From: Acinetobacter sp. WU_MDCI_Axc73
Lineage (GTDB): Bacteria > Pseudomonadota > Gammaproteobacteria > Pseudomonadales > Moraxellaceae
Assembly: GCF_025562455.1 (NCBI RefSeq)
Contig: NZ_JAHPRO010000002.1
Location: forward strand, 62,001 to 126,000
Length of the DNA stretch: 64,000 bases
Direction of reading: 5' to 3'
The notes beneath the pieces were generated by a model, which was given only the letters and a program-made list of their open reading frames with translations, did not search any database and was not told where the DNA came from. Shown in pieces: positions 1-10,960 of this stretch (the first letter of the stretch is position 1; the number at the start of each line of letters is the position of its first letter). The translations under genes and the position numbers were made by a program.

Positions 1-163
1 TGAAAATACAAATGTAACAATTACTTCTGGTAATATTGGTTGTACTGTTGTTGCTAGTGTTACAGCCGATGGAGCTGTATCCTATGCTGTAAAAAATACA
101 GGCTCAACGGCTAGTTTAGCGCAGTGTAAAAAAGGTTCTAAAGTTGATACAACAGCCACATAA
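1..163 (+). CDS. type IV major pilin (PilA/ComP-like), 3' end only
   Basis: This is the last 54 codons of an ORF that enters from outside the window (frame from base 2, stop TAA at 161-163). The peptide is rich in Thr, Ser, Gly and Val and holds two cysteines, in GNIGCTVV and AQCKKGS. That spacing fits the C-terminal disulfide loop and beta-sheet of type IV pilins. The glycosylase of the pilin-ligase family about 0.9 kb downstream supports the call, since Acinetobacter pilin genes usually sit next to their O-oligosaccharyltransferase. The N-terminal prepilin signal is not in the window, so PilA and ComP cannot be told apart. The chain ends DTTAT and does not have the C-terminal Ser known as the TfpO target in some strains. 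Confidence 0.7.
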   Translation, partial: ENTNVTITSGNIGCTVVASVTADGAVSYAVKNTGSTASLAQCKKGSKVDTTAT

Positions 164-182
164 TTTTCTAAATGTATAATTT

Positions 183-210
183 AACGCATCTTTTGAAGGT
201 GCGTTTTTTA
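183..210 (+). terminator. intrinsic terminator after the pilin gene
   Basis: The stem AACGCATC / GGTGCGTT (183-190 with 198-205, containing G-T wobbles) has a 7-nt loop and is followed by a T run. It starts 20 bases after the pilin stop, so the pilin gene is probably its own transcription unit. Confidence 0.75.
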
Positions 211-238
211 ATTCAAAAATAAAAAGTAGGACTCTTTA

Positions 239-829
239 ATGAAATGTACAAGAAATAAAAAAAAATCCGAGGATGATACATTAGTGCAGTTGATTGATGA
301 CTATATTAAAAATTATCGTCCCAACAAATTGGACGAATTAAACCAATATGCACGATTTAGAGATACACGAAATATTGATGGTATGTTCAATGTATTGGCG
401 GAGGCAAAAGATATTTATGGCAAGATGTATTCACATCAGCGCCGTTTAGGTTTTGCGTTAATGAAAAGATGGGTGGCTTCTTTAACCCAAGACAAAGAGC
501 ATATCAACGCAATCAAAGATTTTGCAGAACTTTATCAGCTCATTGTCCTGCATCTTAATCTGAATAAAGAAAAATATGAATTATTGGGTATTGGAAAACT
601 TTGTGTATATGATACAGCTTTACGTGTCAGTGCATACTTAGGTTGCTTACCCAATGAAATTTATGTGCAAAGTGGCTCGGCTGATGGTGTGGAAAATTGG
701 GGATTAACCATTAAAAATGGGAAAGTAAATATCTCACAACTTCCAAAAACCCTTGTGGATCAACTTCAATATTATGAAATTGAAGATTTTTTGTGTATTT
801 ATAAAGATAAATTAAAACATTTGATCTGA
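239..829 (+). CDS. hypothetical protein between pilin and pilin glycosylase genes
   Basis: An ORF of 196 residues that I do not recognise. No signal peptide or membrane segment is visible. The N-terminus is very basic and polar (MKCTRNKKKSEDD), and the rest looks like a soluble, mainly helical protein rich in Leu, Lys, Tyr and Asn. The start ATG at 239 has only a weak purine-rich stretch upstream (agtagga at 226-232), at a usable distance. It lies behind the pilin terminator and just ahead of a truncated gene remnant, in the place where some Acinetobacter strains have a pilin-accessory gene. Its very AT-rich codon use and position suggest a replacement or insertion event, but no transposase or repeat marks the boundary. 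Confidence 0.6.
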   Translation: MKCTRNKKKSEDDTLVQLIDDYIKNYRPNKLDELNQYARFRDTRNIDGMFNVLAEAKDIYGKMYSHQRRLGFALMKRWVASLTQDKEHINAIKDFAELYQLIVLHLNLNKEKYELLGIGKLCVYDTALRVSAYLGCLPNEIYVQSGSADGVENWGLTIKNGKVNISQLPKTLVDQLQYYEIEDFLCIYKDKLKHLI

Positions 830-847
830 GATTAACGGAAATTATAG

Positions 848-1027
848 CAGCCTGCCCAGAATTTAAATCAACTTAACAATAAGCAAGATGTCGAAAAAAT
901 ATTGAAACAATATCCCGAAGCGGATAGTTGGGTTCCATTAAAAGCCAGTGCAGTAGATATGGTGGTCTTAATGAACAAAGAACAAGGTCAAATGGTTAAA
1001 ATTGTCGATTTAAGACCGTGGAAGTAA
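848..1027 (+). pseudogene. C-terminal remnant of a TfpX/TfpZ-like pilin accessory protein
   Basis: An open frame of 59 codons follows an in-frame TAG (845-847) and has no start codon near its 5' end. It encodes a peptide containing YPEADSWVPLKASAVDMVV and ending VDLRPWK before TAA at 1025. From memory, this kind of ending (WVPLK, a hydrophobic strand, NK..GQ, DLRPW) is typical of the TfpX/TfpZ family of inner-membrane pilin accessory proteins encoded between pilin and glycosylase genes. The N-terminal membrane part is absent, and the unrelated ORF at 239-829 occupies its place. The family assignment is an inference; that this is a headless ORF is seen directly. Confidence 0.45.
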
Positions 1028-1066
1028 GAGAGGATTTTCTCTCATCTTCCAATATGAAAATCCGTG

Positions 1067-1072
1067 TATAAT
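1067..1072 (+). promoter_or_regulatory. candidate -10 element for the glycosylase gene
   Basis: A perfect TATAAT lies 29 bases upstream of the ATG at 1102. No convincing -35 hexamer is seen at the right spacing. The leader between it and the gene is pyrimidine-rich with no clear Shine-Dalgarno site. Confidence 0.3.
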
Positions 1073-1101
1073 CCCACCACCCCATTTTTCACTCTATTCC
1101 T

Positions 1102-2766
1102 ATGCGCGCTTTTTTCCTAATTTTAGCGTCGATCCTGATCAGTCTTGCATGGCTATCTCCCTATCATGCTTTTCCGTGGTTGACATTTTCCAGTGAAATG
1201 CTGAGTTTTGCAGCCGTACTGAGTTTGTTGGCAGGGCTATGTGATCACAACTTTAAAGTTCCTAAAGTTCAATGGATGGCTTTGCCTATCGTCACCATTC
1301 CACTGCTTCAATGGATGTGTGGGCTAGTTCTGGATCTAAGTAGCGCATTATTATTTAGCTTTTATTTAATGGGTTTCTGGTTTGTGACTTTAGCAAGTTA
1401 CAACCTTGGTCTGCAAAATGACCGAACAAAACTGTTTACGCGTATCTGCTATGTTTTAATCATGAGCAGTGCTATTTCCAGTGTGATAGCCCTATTGCAA
1501 TGGCTCAATTTGGATCAACATATTTATGGCGTGATGGAACTTGGAGCGAGTAATCGACCATTTGCCAATTTTGCTCAACCGAATAATATGTCGACCTTTT
1601 TGGTCATGGGCTTAATGGCATGTTTATACTTATTTGAGCAACGAAAACTAAAAACACTATTATTAATTTCAACATCAGCATTGGTTTTATTTGCGATTGC
1701 ACTCAGCCAGTCACGAACTGCTTGGGTGGTTTGTTTATTTTTCATGGCGTATTGGAGCTATAAAACCTTTAAACAGCCTGTGCGTTTACGTACCCCTTTT
1801 ATGTTGGTTTGGGTCACCGTGTTTATCGGCATGATTGCCTTATTGCCGAGCTTATCTACTTTTATTGCATCTCTCGGAGCTGAAAAAGTAGTGGAAACCA
1901 GTTCAGTTGCTGAACGCGCCACGACAGGATATTTGCGTTTTGATATTTGGACGCAAATGTTACTCGCGATTCAACATCATCCCTGGAGTGGCTATGGTTG
2001 GGGGCAAACCAGTCTGGCACAGCTCACGGTCTTTAATCTGCATCCATCTCATGAATGGGTCACTAGCGGTCATAATATTTTGCTCGATATTATCGTCTGG
2101 AATGGTTTACCGCTTGGGTTACTGATCATTGGGTATATGATTTGCTGGATTTTATGGCTCAATCACAAAGCAAAAAGCTTGGAGTCAGTTGTTGCACTAC
2201 TTATGGTGAGTGCGATTTTAATTCATGCTTTACTCGAATTTCCGTTGCGCTATGCCTATTTTTTATTCCCTTTGGGCTTTTTACTGGGTTTTGTACAATC
2301 ACAATCCGCAAATCTTAAAGTATCTATTTTATCCAAGTATGTGACACGGAGTGTTGTTGTGATCGGCAGTATTTTTATGCTGCTGATTTGGCGTGATTAT
2401 ATGGTGTACAAGCTTAATAATGGCTTAGCTTTTCGTGGCGAACAGCCGACACAAACCGTATGGGGAAGTCGTGATATTTATGTACTGACACAATTTAAAG
2501 ATCGTATGCTTTGGCTACAACTGAATCCGACTACGCAATTGAAGGATGATGAGTTGATTCAACTAGGTCAAATGGTGAAAAATCGAGCGTCGCCTTATAA
2601 TTTACATAAGTATGCACAGCTATTACTGGCGAATGGTAAAGCGCATGAAGCGGGGCAATATTTATATTATTTAAATATGCTGCACCATGAGCAATATACA
2701 CTTCAGGATTTAAGCGCAGAAAATGCAGCATCTGCTATATACGGTGAAGATGAGAAGAAGCGCTAA
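1102..2766 (+). CDS. pglL: PglL/TfpO-family O-oligosaccharyltransferase (pilin/protein glycosylase)
   Basis: A polytopic inner-membrane protein of 554 residues that transfers a lipid-linked glycan onto Ser/Thr of periplasmic targets. The first 130 residues hold several hydrophobic helices. Around residues 150-170 is a segment NRPFANFAQPNNMSTF typical of the PglL_A region. The middle (about 190-345) is the Wzy_C ligase domain, with the periplasmic loop WSGYGWGQ and the conserved His in SGHN (near residue 323) thought to be needed for catalysis. The last 150 residues are a soluble helical domain. Adjacency to a pilin gene suggests a pilin-dedicated enzyme (TfpO) as well as the general one (PglL). 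The two cannot be separated without the pilin sequence, so the symbol is tentative. Confidence 0.85.
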   Translation: MRAFFLILASILISLAWLSPYHAFPWLTFSSEMLSFAAVLSLLAGLCDHNFKVPKVQWMALPIVTIPLLQWMCGLVLDLSSALLFSFYLMGFWFVTLASYNLGLQNDRTKLFTRICYVLIMSSAISSVIALLQWLNLDQHIYGVMELGASNRPFANFAQPNNMSTFLVMGLMACLYLFEQRKLKTLLLISTSALVLFAIALSQSRTAWVVCLFFMAYWSYKTFKQPVRLRTPFMLVWVTVFIGMIALLPSLSTFIASLGAEKVVETSSVAERATTGYLRFDIWTQMLLAIQHHPWSGYGWGQTSLAQLTVFNLHPSHEWVTSGHNILLDIIVWNGLPLGLLIIGYMICWILWLNHKAKSLESVVALLMVSAILIHALLEFPLRYAYFLFPLGFLLGFVQSQSANLKVSILSKYVTRSVVVIGSIFMLLIWRDYMVYKLNNGLAFRGEQPTQTVWGSRDIYVLTQFKDRMLWLQLNPTTQLKDDELIQLGQMVKNRASPYNLHKYAQLLLANGKAHEAGQYLYYLNMLHHEQYTLQDLSAENAASAIYGEDEKKR

Positions 2767-2772
2767 GTGAGG

Positions 2773-2811
2773 ATATTCAGCATTCTTCTGATCCCATCGA
2801 GTGCTGAATAT
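2773..2811. repeat. 10-bp perfect inverted repeat after the glycosylase gene
   Basis: ATATTCAGCA (2773-2782) and TGCTGAATAT (2802-2811) are exact reverse complements around a 19-nt loop, starting 6 bases after the stop codon. There is no T run, so it is either a factor-dependent terminator, a 3'-end stabiliser or a protein site. Confidence 0.5.
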
Positions 2812-2959
2812 GGGCATGATTGCAATCCAAAGTCATAATAAAATGTCTAAACCGTTTATCTGAGCCTTACTGAATCTGATCAGGCTTTGTTGTAGCCTAT
2901 AAAAATGGCTTTTATTTAACCCATTGTGTTTTATTGATGGGTGATCTTGGGAGCAAGCT

Positions 2960-3472
2960 ATGAATATTTTCAAACACTTCGCTATATTTAGTTTATTGCT
3001 TTCGGTGAGTGGCTCTATTGCTTGGGCAAATGAGGTCGCTTCCTTGCCGAGTATTCATGCGATGGCGGAATCTGAACTACGTGAAGAAGTCGGCTTTGTT
3101 CCATTTCAGGAAGATAAAGCAGTACGGCAGACACTTAGACATCATATTGATAAAATTCAAAATGATATACAAAATCCCACTGTCAATGAAACCCCTTATA
3201 TCGCGATTGATTATCAGCCCACGACCTTACCTGATTTGAGTCAACTTTCCCCATTTTTGCAGCAGTACCTTTTATCGATTACCTCGGGATTGCAATCATC
3301 TGACCCCACCAGTGGCATATTTAATATGCTTGCACCTTTAAATATCAACCGAAATAATGTCGATGCATTCCGTGATGGTACAATCAAAGTGAATCTTGAG
3401 GATGTTTTAAGACTCCAGCAACAAATTAGAGAGGGATTAAATCCTCCGCAAAATCCTTGGTTTCCGCGTTAA
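2960..3472 (+). CDS. hypothetical exported protein
   Basis: A 170-residue protein with a clear Sec signal peptide: MNIFKH, a hydrophobic stretch, then a SPase I site near AWA-NE (about residue 24). The mature part is small, without cysteines or membrane helices, and ends in a Pro/Asn-rich tail (NPPQNPWFPR). I do not recognise a domain. The gene is monocistronic between the glycosylase and the converging fadA, and a strong terminator lies 20 bases downstream. A good ribosome site is present (gggagcaagct before ATG 2960). It is probably a periplasmic or outer-membrane-associated protein; the function is unknown. Confidence 0.7.
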   Translation: MNIFKHFAIFSLLLSVSGSIAWANEVASLPSIHAMAESELREEVGFVPFQEDKAVRQTLRHHIDKIQNDIQNPTVNETPYIAIDYQPTTLPDLSQLSPFLQQYLLSITSGLQSSDPTSGIFNMLAPLNINRNNVDAFRDGTIKVNLEDVLRLQQQIREGLNPPQNPWFPR

Positions 3473-3490
3473 AAAATGATCTATTTGGAA

Positions 3491-3527
3491 AATAAAAAAA
3501 CCCCCGCAATGTGCGGGGATTTTTTTA
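3491..3527. terminator. bidirectional intrinsic terminator
   Basis: CCCCGCA (3502-3508) pairs with TGCGGGG (3512-3518) around a 3-nt loop. An A run lies on the left and a T run on the right, so it can end both the plus-strand exported-protein gene and the minus-strand fadBA transcript. Confidence 0.85.
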
Positions 3528-3539
3528 TCTTAGTGTCGA

Positions 3540-4712
<1,173 letters not shown>

Positions 4713-4724
4713 TCACGTCGCTCC

Positions 4725-6878
4725 TTAACCGTAGAATTTTGTGTTGTTAGCAGCCATGTCACGCAACATTTGTGGCGCTTCATAAGCCTTACCTAAGTGT
4801 GCATATTTGTCGCAAAGTGCAACATATTCAGCGACACCCGTCTGATCGATATAACGGCATGGACCGCCACGGAATGGAGGGAAGCCTACACCCATGATCA
4901 TCGCCATATCTGCTTCAGAAGCAGTTGCAACGATATTGTCTTCTAAGCAACGAACGGTTTCGTTACAGAAAGCAAGCATCATACGGTCAATGATTTCTTG
5001 GTTATCAAATTCGCGTTTTTCACCAGTAATGAAAGGAGCAATGATTTCGTAAGCTGTTGGATCAACAGTTTTCGCTTTCTTACCTTTCTTATCTAACACG
5101 TATTTGTAGAATCCAACGTCATTCTTTTGACCCAAACGTTTTGCTTCGTACATCGCTTCGATTGAACCTTTGTAGTCAGGCTTCATACGGTCTGGGAAAC
5201 CTTCAGCCATGACTTCAGCACCATGAACACCTGTATCGATACCCACAACATCAATCAAGTATGCAGGACCCATTGGCCAACCGAATTTTTCCATGACTTT
5301 ATCGATTTGCTGGAAGTCAGCACCATCTTTAAGCAATAGATCAAATGCACCAAAGTAAGGGAACAAGACACGGTTCACCAAGAAACCTGGGCAGTCGTTG
5401 ACAACGATAGGCGTTTTACCCATTTTCTGAGCCAGCACCACAGTAGTCGCAACGGCTTCTTCAGAGGTTTTTTCACCGCGGATCACTTCAACCAATGGCA
5501 TCATGTGAACTGGGTTGAAGAAGTGCATACCAACAAAGTTTTCAGGACGTTTAAGCGCTTTTGCTAAACGTGTGATTGAAATCGTTGAGGTATTTGAGGC
5601 AATAATCGTGTTATCACGGACTTTAGACTCTGTATCCGCCAAAACCGCTTCTTTGACTTTTGGATTTTCAGTCACCGCTTCAATGACGATATCGACTTCT
5701 TTAAACTCGTCATAGCTTAAAGTTGGACGGATACGCGCTAAAGTTTCCCCCATTTTTGCAGGAGTCAGTTTTTTGCGTTCAACTTGTTTGGTGAGTAGGC
5801 CATTGGCCTCTTTCATACCGAGTGCAAGTTGAGCATTCCCAATATCTTTCATGATAATTGGGGTGCCTTTGCTTGCAGCTTGATAGGCAATACCGCCGCC
5901 CATGATTCCCGCGCCAAGAACCGCAGCCTGATTGACTGGGTGTGCGCCTTTCTCATGTTGTTTAGAGGCTTTTTTCACGATCTGATCATTTAAGAATAGA
6001 CCGATGAGTGCTTCTGCTTGTGGTGTGATGGCAGCTTTAGCAAAACCTTGTGCTTCTGCTTTTAGAGCATCATCACGACCTAAGCTTGCGCCTGCTTGTA
6101 AGGAATCAAGCATTAGTTTAGGTGCAGGGTATTGTGCAGGATTGGCTTTCGCTAGAACTGCGCCCTTAGCCGTATTAAAGGCCATCATTTGTTCAAGTGG
6201 ATTTAACTTAATTGGATCAAGTTTTTCCTGACGTTTTGCTTTCCAGTCTAAACGACCCGCAATGGCTTGTTTCACCAAGTCAATTGCCGCTTCTTGTAGC
6301 TTATCAGCCGCAACCACAGCATCTACCGCACCATCTTTAAGTGCAGCAGCAGGCTTTTTCGGAACAGCCATCGCCATCCATTCAACTGCATTGTCGATAC
6401 CAATCACGCGGCTTAAACGTACTGTACCGCCAAAGCCAGGGAAAATCCCCAGTTTAATTTCTGGTAAACCGACTTGCGCTTGTTCTGACATGACACGATA
6501 GTCACAGACCAGACACATTTCAAAACCGCCACCCAACGCCATGCCATTAATCGCGGCGACTTTAGGGATGTTTAAATCTTCAAAACTGCTAAAAATTTCA
6601 TGTACAGGCAATGACCATTCAACAATGGCTTGTTCACCTTGCGCAAAATTTTGACCAAATTCGGTAATATCTGCACCGACGATAAATGTTGATTTTCCAG
6701 AAGTGACGATTAAGCCTTTGATTTCAGCATTCGCTTTAACCGCAGCAATCGCTGCCTGAAAATCTTCAATGGTTGCACGGTTAAATTTGTTGACTGACTC
6801 ACCTTGTAAGTCAAAGCGGAATTCTGCAATTCCGTCCGAAAGCATTTGGACGGTAATGGCATTGCCAGCGTGGATCAT
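4725..6878 (-). CDS. fadB: fatty acid oxidation complex alpha subunit
   Basis: A 717-residue fusion with the standard FadB order. Residues 1 to about 190 are enoyl-CoA hydratase/isomerase (oxyanion-hole segment [16 protein letters not shown]). From about 315 is the NAD-binding 3-hydroxyacyl-CoA dehydrogenase domain ([17 protein letters not shown]), followed by two C-terminal 3HCDH domains ([27 protein letters not shown]). It hydrates 2-enoyl-CoA and oxidises 3-hydroxyacyl-CoA in the cytoplasm. The ATG at 6878 is preceded by AAAGGAGATCAG. A palindrome about 50 bases upstream may be an operator. Confidence 0.97.
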   Translation of the reverse strand: MIHAGNAITVQMLSDGIAEFRFDLQGESVNKFNRATIEDFQAAIAAVKANAEIKGLIVTSGKSTFIVGADITEFGQNFAQGEQAIVEWSLPVHEIFSSFEDLNIPKVAAINGMALGGGFEMCLVCDYRVMSEQAQVGLPEIKLGIFPGFGGTVRLSRVIGIDNAVEWMAMAVPKKPAAALKDGAVDAVVAADKLQEAAIDLVKQAIAGRLDWKAKRQEKLDPIKLNPLEQMMAFNTAKGAVLAKANPAQYPAPKLMLDSLQAGASLGRDDALKAEAQGFAKAAITPQAEALIGLFLNDQIVKKASKQHEKGAHPVNQAAVLGAGIMGGGIAYQAASKGTPIIMKDIGNAQLALGMKEANGLLTKQVERKKLTPAKMGETLARIRPTLSYDEFKEVDIVIEAVTENPKVKEAVLADTESKVRDNTIIASNTSTISITRLAKALKRPENFVGMHFFNPVHMMPLVEVIRGEKTSEEAVATTVVLAQKMGKTPIVVNDCPGFLVNRVLFPYFGAFDLLLKDGADFQQIDKVMEKFGWPMGPAYLIDVVGIDTGVHGAEVMAEGFPDRMKPDYKGSIEAMYEAKRLGQKNDVGFYKYVLDKKGKKAKTVDPTAYEIIAPFITGEKREFDNQEIIDRMMLAFCNETVRCLEDNIVATASEADMAMIMGVGFPPFRGGPCRYIDQTGVAEYVALCDKYAHLGKAYEAPQMLRDMAANNTKFYG

Positions 6879-6926
6879 GCCTGATCTCCTTTATTTTGGA
6901 GGACTTCTACGTTGATGTGATGAAGC

Positions 6927-6949
6927 GTGTATGCATTTTTTGCACACAC
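6927..6949. promoter_or_regulatory. candidate operator upstream of fadB
   Basis: GTGTATGCA (6927-6935) and TGCACACAC (6941-6949) are complementary at 8 of 9 positions around TTTTT, centred about 60 bases upstream of the fadB ATG. It does not match the PsrA or E. coli FadR consensus as I remember them. The rest of the 494-base fadB-lpxO gap (6879-7372) is AT-rich, and I see no gene in it. Confidence 0.4.
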
Positions 6950-7372
6950 TGATGCTCCGCTAATCTTACGATAACTATATCCAAAAACAGCATAACAAGT
7001 TGTATCAAGCCGTGACGCAAGGGTCATCTATTTTTGTTACCTGTTATTGCGCGTTTTTGTAAATAACGTTCCATAATTATAGCTTGAGACAATGAACTTC
7101 CTGTTTCAATTCAAGTTTTTTTAATCAAACCTGTATTTTTATAATAGATTCAGTACCAAAAAAGTAGCCCTATTTTTGTAACTATTCTGTCAAAAAGGTC
7201 AATGAAGTGAGTTATTTAATTGCCAATGACTGGTGCAAGCTAGGCTAAATTGACAAAAAATAGCTTTTTTATCATTGCTTTTGTTAAAATCTCTCGCTGT
7301 TAGCCACTGATGAGTGGCCGATCTTGTGAGTATTATTGCTCTGAGTTTTCTATCCTTTGAAAGAGTAGCGAT

Positions 7373-8317
7373 ATGGTTAAATGGATCATATTAGCGATTT
7401 TTGTGATTTCAGCTTTATATATCCAAAATCGCGGAAAAGTACGACATTCGTTTTATCGTCAATTTTTTGATCATTCTACGATATTGGCACCGATCAATTT
7501 TTTGATGTACATCTTTTCAAAAGTGCCGAATCAGCCCTATATCGATACGCAGCATTTTAAAGATTTGAAAGTGTTAGATGAAAATTGGGAAATGATCCGT
7601 GATGAGGCAAAAGCCCTATATGCACAGGGTGGAATCAAGGCATCGAGTACTTATAATGACTTGGGTTTCAATTCTTTTTTTAAGACAGGCTGGAAACGTT
7701 TTTATCTAAAATGGTATGACTCTGCTCATCCCTCAGCCGCTGAGTTATGTCCGAAAACCACTGCTTTATTGAAAACTTTACCGACGATTAAAGCGGCCAT
7801 GTTTACCGAGTTGGCACCGCATAGTCGTCTTGTGCGCCATCGTGACCCGTATGCAGGTTCGTTACGCTATCATTTGGGGTTGATTACACCAAATGATGAC
7901 CGTTGCTTTATCGATGTTGATGGGCAAATTTACTCATGGCGTGACGGTGAAAGTGTGGTGTTTGATGAAACCTATATTCACTATGCCGAAAACGGAACTG
8001 ATGAAAATCGCATTATTTTCTTTGCCGATGTTGAACGTCCGCTGAAAACTCGCTTAATGGAAAAGTTTAATCACTGGTTTGGTAAAAATGTCATGACAGC
8101 GGCCAGCTCCCCGAATGAAACGGGCGACCAAACTGGAGGCTTAAATAAAGCTTTTGGTTATGTGTATCAAATTCGGATTAAAGCCAAAGCCTTAAAAGCG
8201 AAAAACCGAAAGCTATACTATTTCCTCAAATGGTTTTTGATGCTTGGTATTTTCTTCCTGATTTTTATTCGTCCTTATATGTCACAGATTATTGAGTTCT
8301 TTCAAAAAATGATGTGA
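7373..8317 (+). CDS. lpxO: LpxO-like lipid A hydroxylase (aspartyl/asparaginyl beta-hydroxylase family)
   Basis: A 314-residue protein with an N-terminal membrane anchor (WIILAIFVISALYI) and a hydrophobic helix near the C-terminus (about 280-300). The middle is an Fe(II)/2-oxoglutarate dioxygenase. HRD in LVRHRDPYAG supplies the first two metal ligands, and the His of TYIHYAEN the third. LpxO hydroxylates a secondary acyl chain of lipid A at the cytoplasmic face of the inner membrane, and Acinetobacter lipid A is known to be 2-hydroxylated. It is a single gene, diverging from fadB and ended by a terminator. Confidence 0.85.
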   Translation: MVKWIILAIFVISALYIQNRGKVRHSFYRQFFDHSTILAPINFLMYIFSKVPNQPYIDTQHFKDLKVLDENWEMIRDEAKALYAQGGIKASSTYNDLGFNSFFKTGWKRFYLKWYDSAHPSAAELCPKTTALLKTLPTIKAAMFTELAPHSRLVRHRDPYAGSLRYHLGLITPNDDRCFIDVDGQIYSWRDGESVVFDETYIHYAENGTDENRIIFFADVERPLKTRLMEKFNHWFGKNVMTAASSPNETGDQTGGLNKAFGYVYQIRIKAKALKAKNRKLYYFLKWFLMLGIFFLIFIRPYMSQIIEFFQKMM

Positions 8318-8318
8318 G

Positions 8319-8346
8319 AAAAGCGCCCATTAAGGGCGTTTTTTTA
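8319..8346 (+). terminator. intrinsic terminator after lpxO
   Basis: CGCCC (8324-8328) pairs with GGGCG (8334-8338) around ATTAA, followed by TTTTTTT. It starts within a few bases of the lpxO stop. Confidence 0.85.
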
Positions 8347-8481
8347 TATTTGGCTTGGATGGTAGTTTTGACCATTTTCAACTCTTTGCTCCTACACGAG
8401 GTTCATGAGAAGATAAGTCCAGATTTATATATTGCATAACATTTTAAAGATTGATTATTGTTATTTCTTGGGGAGTTTCGT

Positions 8482-8901
8482 ATGCAGACCTTTCGTTCGA
8501 AAAAAGACTGGTGGATTCTGGGTTTTATCATTGCAGCAACCGGAATTTTATTGCAAATGTTGTGGAGCATGCAGCTTCGGGGAACTCTACAAGAATACCC
8601 TGAACATGGATTGGTCTATGCTTTAACCATTGCAATCATGTGGTGGCCCGTGATGAATACACGCTATATCCTGACTCAGGATCATCTGATGATTCATAGT
8701 ATGTTTTTAAAATGGACAATTTCACTGAGTGATATCCAGAAGATTACCCCAACCAATAATCCGTTATCTTCTCCTGCATTATCTCTAGATCGACTTAAAA
8801 TTGATTATCAAAAAGATGGAAAGTCTAAATCTGTGTTGGTTTCACCAAAAGATAAGCAGAAATTTATCGAAGCCTTACAGTCGAATCGTTCTTATGATTA
8901 A
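8482..8901 (+). CDS. small membrane protein with bacterial PH domain (bPH_4/DUF1200-like)
   Basis: A 139-residue protein. I choose ATG 8482 over the in-frame TTG at 8458 because GGGGAG (8470-8475) is ideally spaced for it. Two hydrophobic helices (about 10-28 and 40-60) are followed by a compact PH-like domain: NTRYILTQDHLMIHS, then ISLSDIQKITPTNNPLSSPALSLDRL, then a C-terminal segment where a PSPKD-type loop is VSPKDKQKFIEAL. The NPLSSPALSLDRL stretch is characteristic of this family. The molecular function is unknown. It lies alone between lpxO and uvrC. Confidence 0.75.
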   Translation: MQTFRSKKDWWILGFIIAATGILLQMLWSMQLRGTLQEYPEHGLVYALTIAIMWWPVMNTRYILTQDHLMIHSMFLKWTISLSDIQKITPTNNPLSSPALSLDRLKIDYQKDGKSKSVLVSPKDKQKFIEALQSNRSYD

Positions 8902-9023
8902 ACCGTCACTGTCTGTTTCTGGGTAAAAATGTTCCTCTAACAGTAAACAATAATATAAATGCTTGAAAAGAGAATATTTGAACACAACATACACTGATGT
9001 AGCCACAGGAAAGCCAAGACATA

Positions 9024-10823
9024 GTGAATTCAAACGCGCGTCCACATATTGAAAAGATTCTTGCTCACATGACCCAATTACCGGGCGTTTATAAAATGCT
9101 GGGGAAGGATGGTGAGCTGCTCTATGTAGGTAAAGCTAAAAATTTAAAAAATCGAGTGTCGAGTTACTTTGTCAAAACTATTGAACATCCGAAAACTCAG
9201 GCTTTGGTTGCGCGTATCTATAACATTGAAACACTGGTGACTCGTTCAGAAACTGAAGCCTTATTACTCGAACAAAACCTGATTAAGCTACATCGCCCAC
9301 CTTACAATATTATGCTGCGCGATGATAAATCCTATGTCTATATCTTTGTCTCGGCAGATAAGCCTTATCCACGTATTGCCAGTGGACGCGGTAAGGGTAA
9401 GCATCAAGTCGGGAAATTTTTTGGACCGTATCCGAGTGCTTATAATGCTCGGGATACTTTATTGGTTCTACAAAAGTTGTTTAATGTCCGACAGTGTGAA
9501 AATAGCTTTTTTTCACAACGTAAACGTCCTTGTCTGCAATATCAAATTAAGCGTTGTACTGCACCTTGTGTTGGCTTGATTTCTCCACAGGATTATAAAG
9601 AAGATGTGGATAACTCCATTCGTTTTCTACAGGGTGATACCCGAGAGCTCAATCAGGAACTGATTGCAAAAATGGAGCAAGCGGCAGACCAGCTTGAATT
9701 TGAAAAAGCGGTATTTTATCGGGATCGTTTAGCATTGTTACGTGAAGTACAAGCCCAGCAAGCGGTTTTTAAAGTCAAAGGTGAGGCGGATATTTTGGCG
9801 ATTGCCCATCAAGCTGGTGTGACTTGCGTGCAGATCATGCATGTCCGTAATGGTCGAATGCTGGGGGGCAAAAGTTATTTTCCAGATATGCTCAGTGATG
9901 ATCTGGGACAAATGCTGAGTGACTTTATGGCTAACTTTTATTTTCAGGTCGCCGATGAAGTTCCGAGTGAGTTAATCATTAATGTCGCATTGCCTGATAG
10001 TAAACAGTTGGAGCAGGCACTACACACCGAATTTAACAAGAAAGTACAGATTAAACATAATGTACGTGAAACTCGCGCTGAATGGTTAGAGCTGGCGCAA
10101 ATGAATGTGCAGCATGCCATTAAGGGGCAACTGAGTAATCATCTGGAACTCAACGAACGTTTTCACCAATTAGAACAAGTAGTAGGACGACCGATAGATC
10201 GGATTGAATGTTTTGACATCAGCCATACCATGGGTGAAGCACCCGTTGCATCTTGTGTGGTGTTTGATCAGGGTGGGGCGCGTAAGCGTGACTATCGTCA
10301 GTTTGCTATTCAGGATATTACGGGCGGCGACGATTACGCAGCCATGCGCCAAGCCTTAACACGCCGATATAAAAAGCATTTATTGCCTGATTTACTCTTA
10401 ATTGATGGGGGTAAAGGGCAACTGCATATGGCAATGGCGGTGATGCAGGATTTAGGACTCGATGCCTTTATGGTGGGCGTATCTAAAGGAGAAGGGCGTA
10501 AACCTGGACTAGAAACTTTACATTTTACTGATGGCAACAAAATTCAATTACCTGAAGATCACAAAGCCCTTCATCTCATTCAACAGGTGAGGGATGAAGC
10601 GCATCGTTTTGCGATTACCAAACACCGCGCTAAACGTGATAAACGCCGTGCAGGTTCAGTGTTAGAAGCGATTCCTGGGCTTGGACCTAAACGTCGTCGT
10701 GATTTATTGACACACTTCGGTGGAATTCAGGGTGTACTAAAAGCTTCGGAAAAAGAGCTGACTTTGGTTCCGGGTCTTGGTCCCGCAATGGCGCGAACTA
10801 TTTATAAAATTTTGCATGAATAA
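9024..10823 (+). CDS. uvrC: excinuclease ABC subunit C
   Basis: A 599-residue UvrC, the nuclease that makes the 3' and 5' incisions in nucleotide excision repair. Domains in order: GIY-YIG nuclease (about 16-95; [24 protein letters not shown] read in two parts), cysteine cluster, UVR coiled-coil (about 205-240, [13 protein letters not shown]) that binds UvrB, an RNase H-like endonuclease ([11 protein letters not shown] near 396), and a C-terminal double helix-hairpin-helix ([29 protein letters not shown]). The start is GTG at 9024, with AGGAAAG about 11 bases upstream. The usual uvrC-pgsA neighbourhood is kept, interrupted here by a thioesterase gene. Confidence 0.97.
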   Translation: MNSNARPHIEKILAHMTQLPGVYKMLGKDGELLYVGKAKNLKNRVSSYFVKTIEHPKTQALVARIYNIETLVTRSETEALLLEQNLIKLHRPPYNIMLRDDKSYVYIFVSADKPYPRIASGRGKGKHQVGKFFGPYPSAYNARDTLLVLQKLFNVRQCENSFFSQRKRPCLQYQIKRCTAPCVGLISPQDYKEDVDNSIRFLQGDTRELNQELIAKMEQAADQLEFEKAVFYRDRLALLREVQAQQAVFKVKGEADILAIAHQAGVTCVQIMHVRNGRMLGGKSYFPDMLSDDLGQMLSDFMANFYFQVADEVPSELIINVALPDSKQLEQALHTEFNKKVQIKHNVRETRAEWLELAQMNVQHAIKGQLSNHLELNERFHQLEQVVGRPIDRIECFDISHTMGEAPVASCVVFDQGGARKRDYRQFAIQDITGGDDYAAMRQALTRRYKKHLLPDLLLIDGGKGQLHMAMAVMQDLGLDAFMVGVSKGEGRKPGLETLHFTDGNKIQLPEDHKALHLIQQVRDEAHRFAITKHRAKRDKRRAGSVLEAIPGLGPKRRRDLLTHFGGIQGVLKASEKELTLVPGLGPAMARTIYKILHE

Positions 10824-10960
10824 TAGCTGATTACTTTTTAGCACTGACGATATGGTTTTAAGAGTGACCAAAATATTCAATGACTTGTGCATCAATGATC
10901 ATTTACATCTATAAAAAAGCATCACAATATGTGAAAGATCAATAAACTGGAAAAAATAAC

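Noticed and set aside
8432..8626. Alternative ORF overlapping the PH-domain gene
   Set aside because: It is another frame of the same region. The frame starting at ATG 8482 has the ribosome site and domain motifs.
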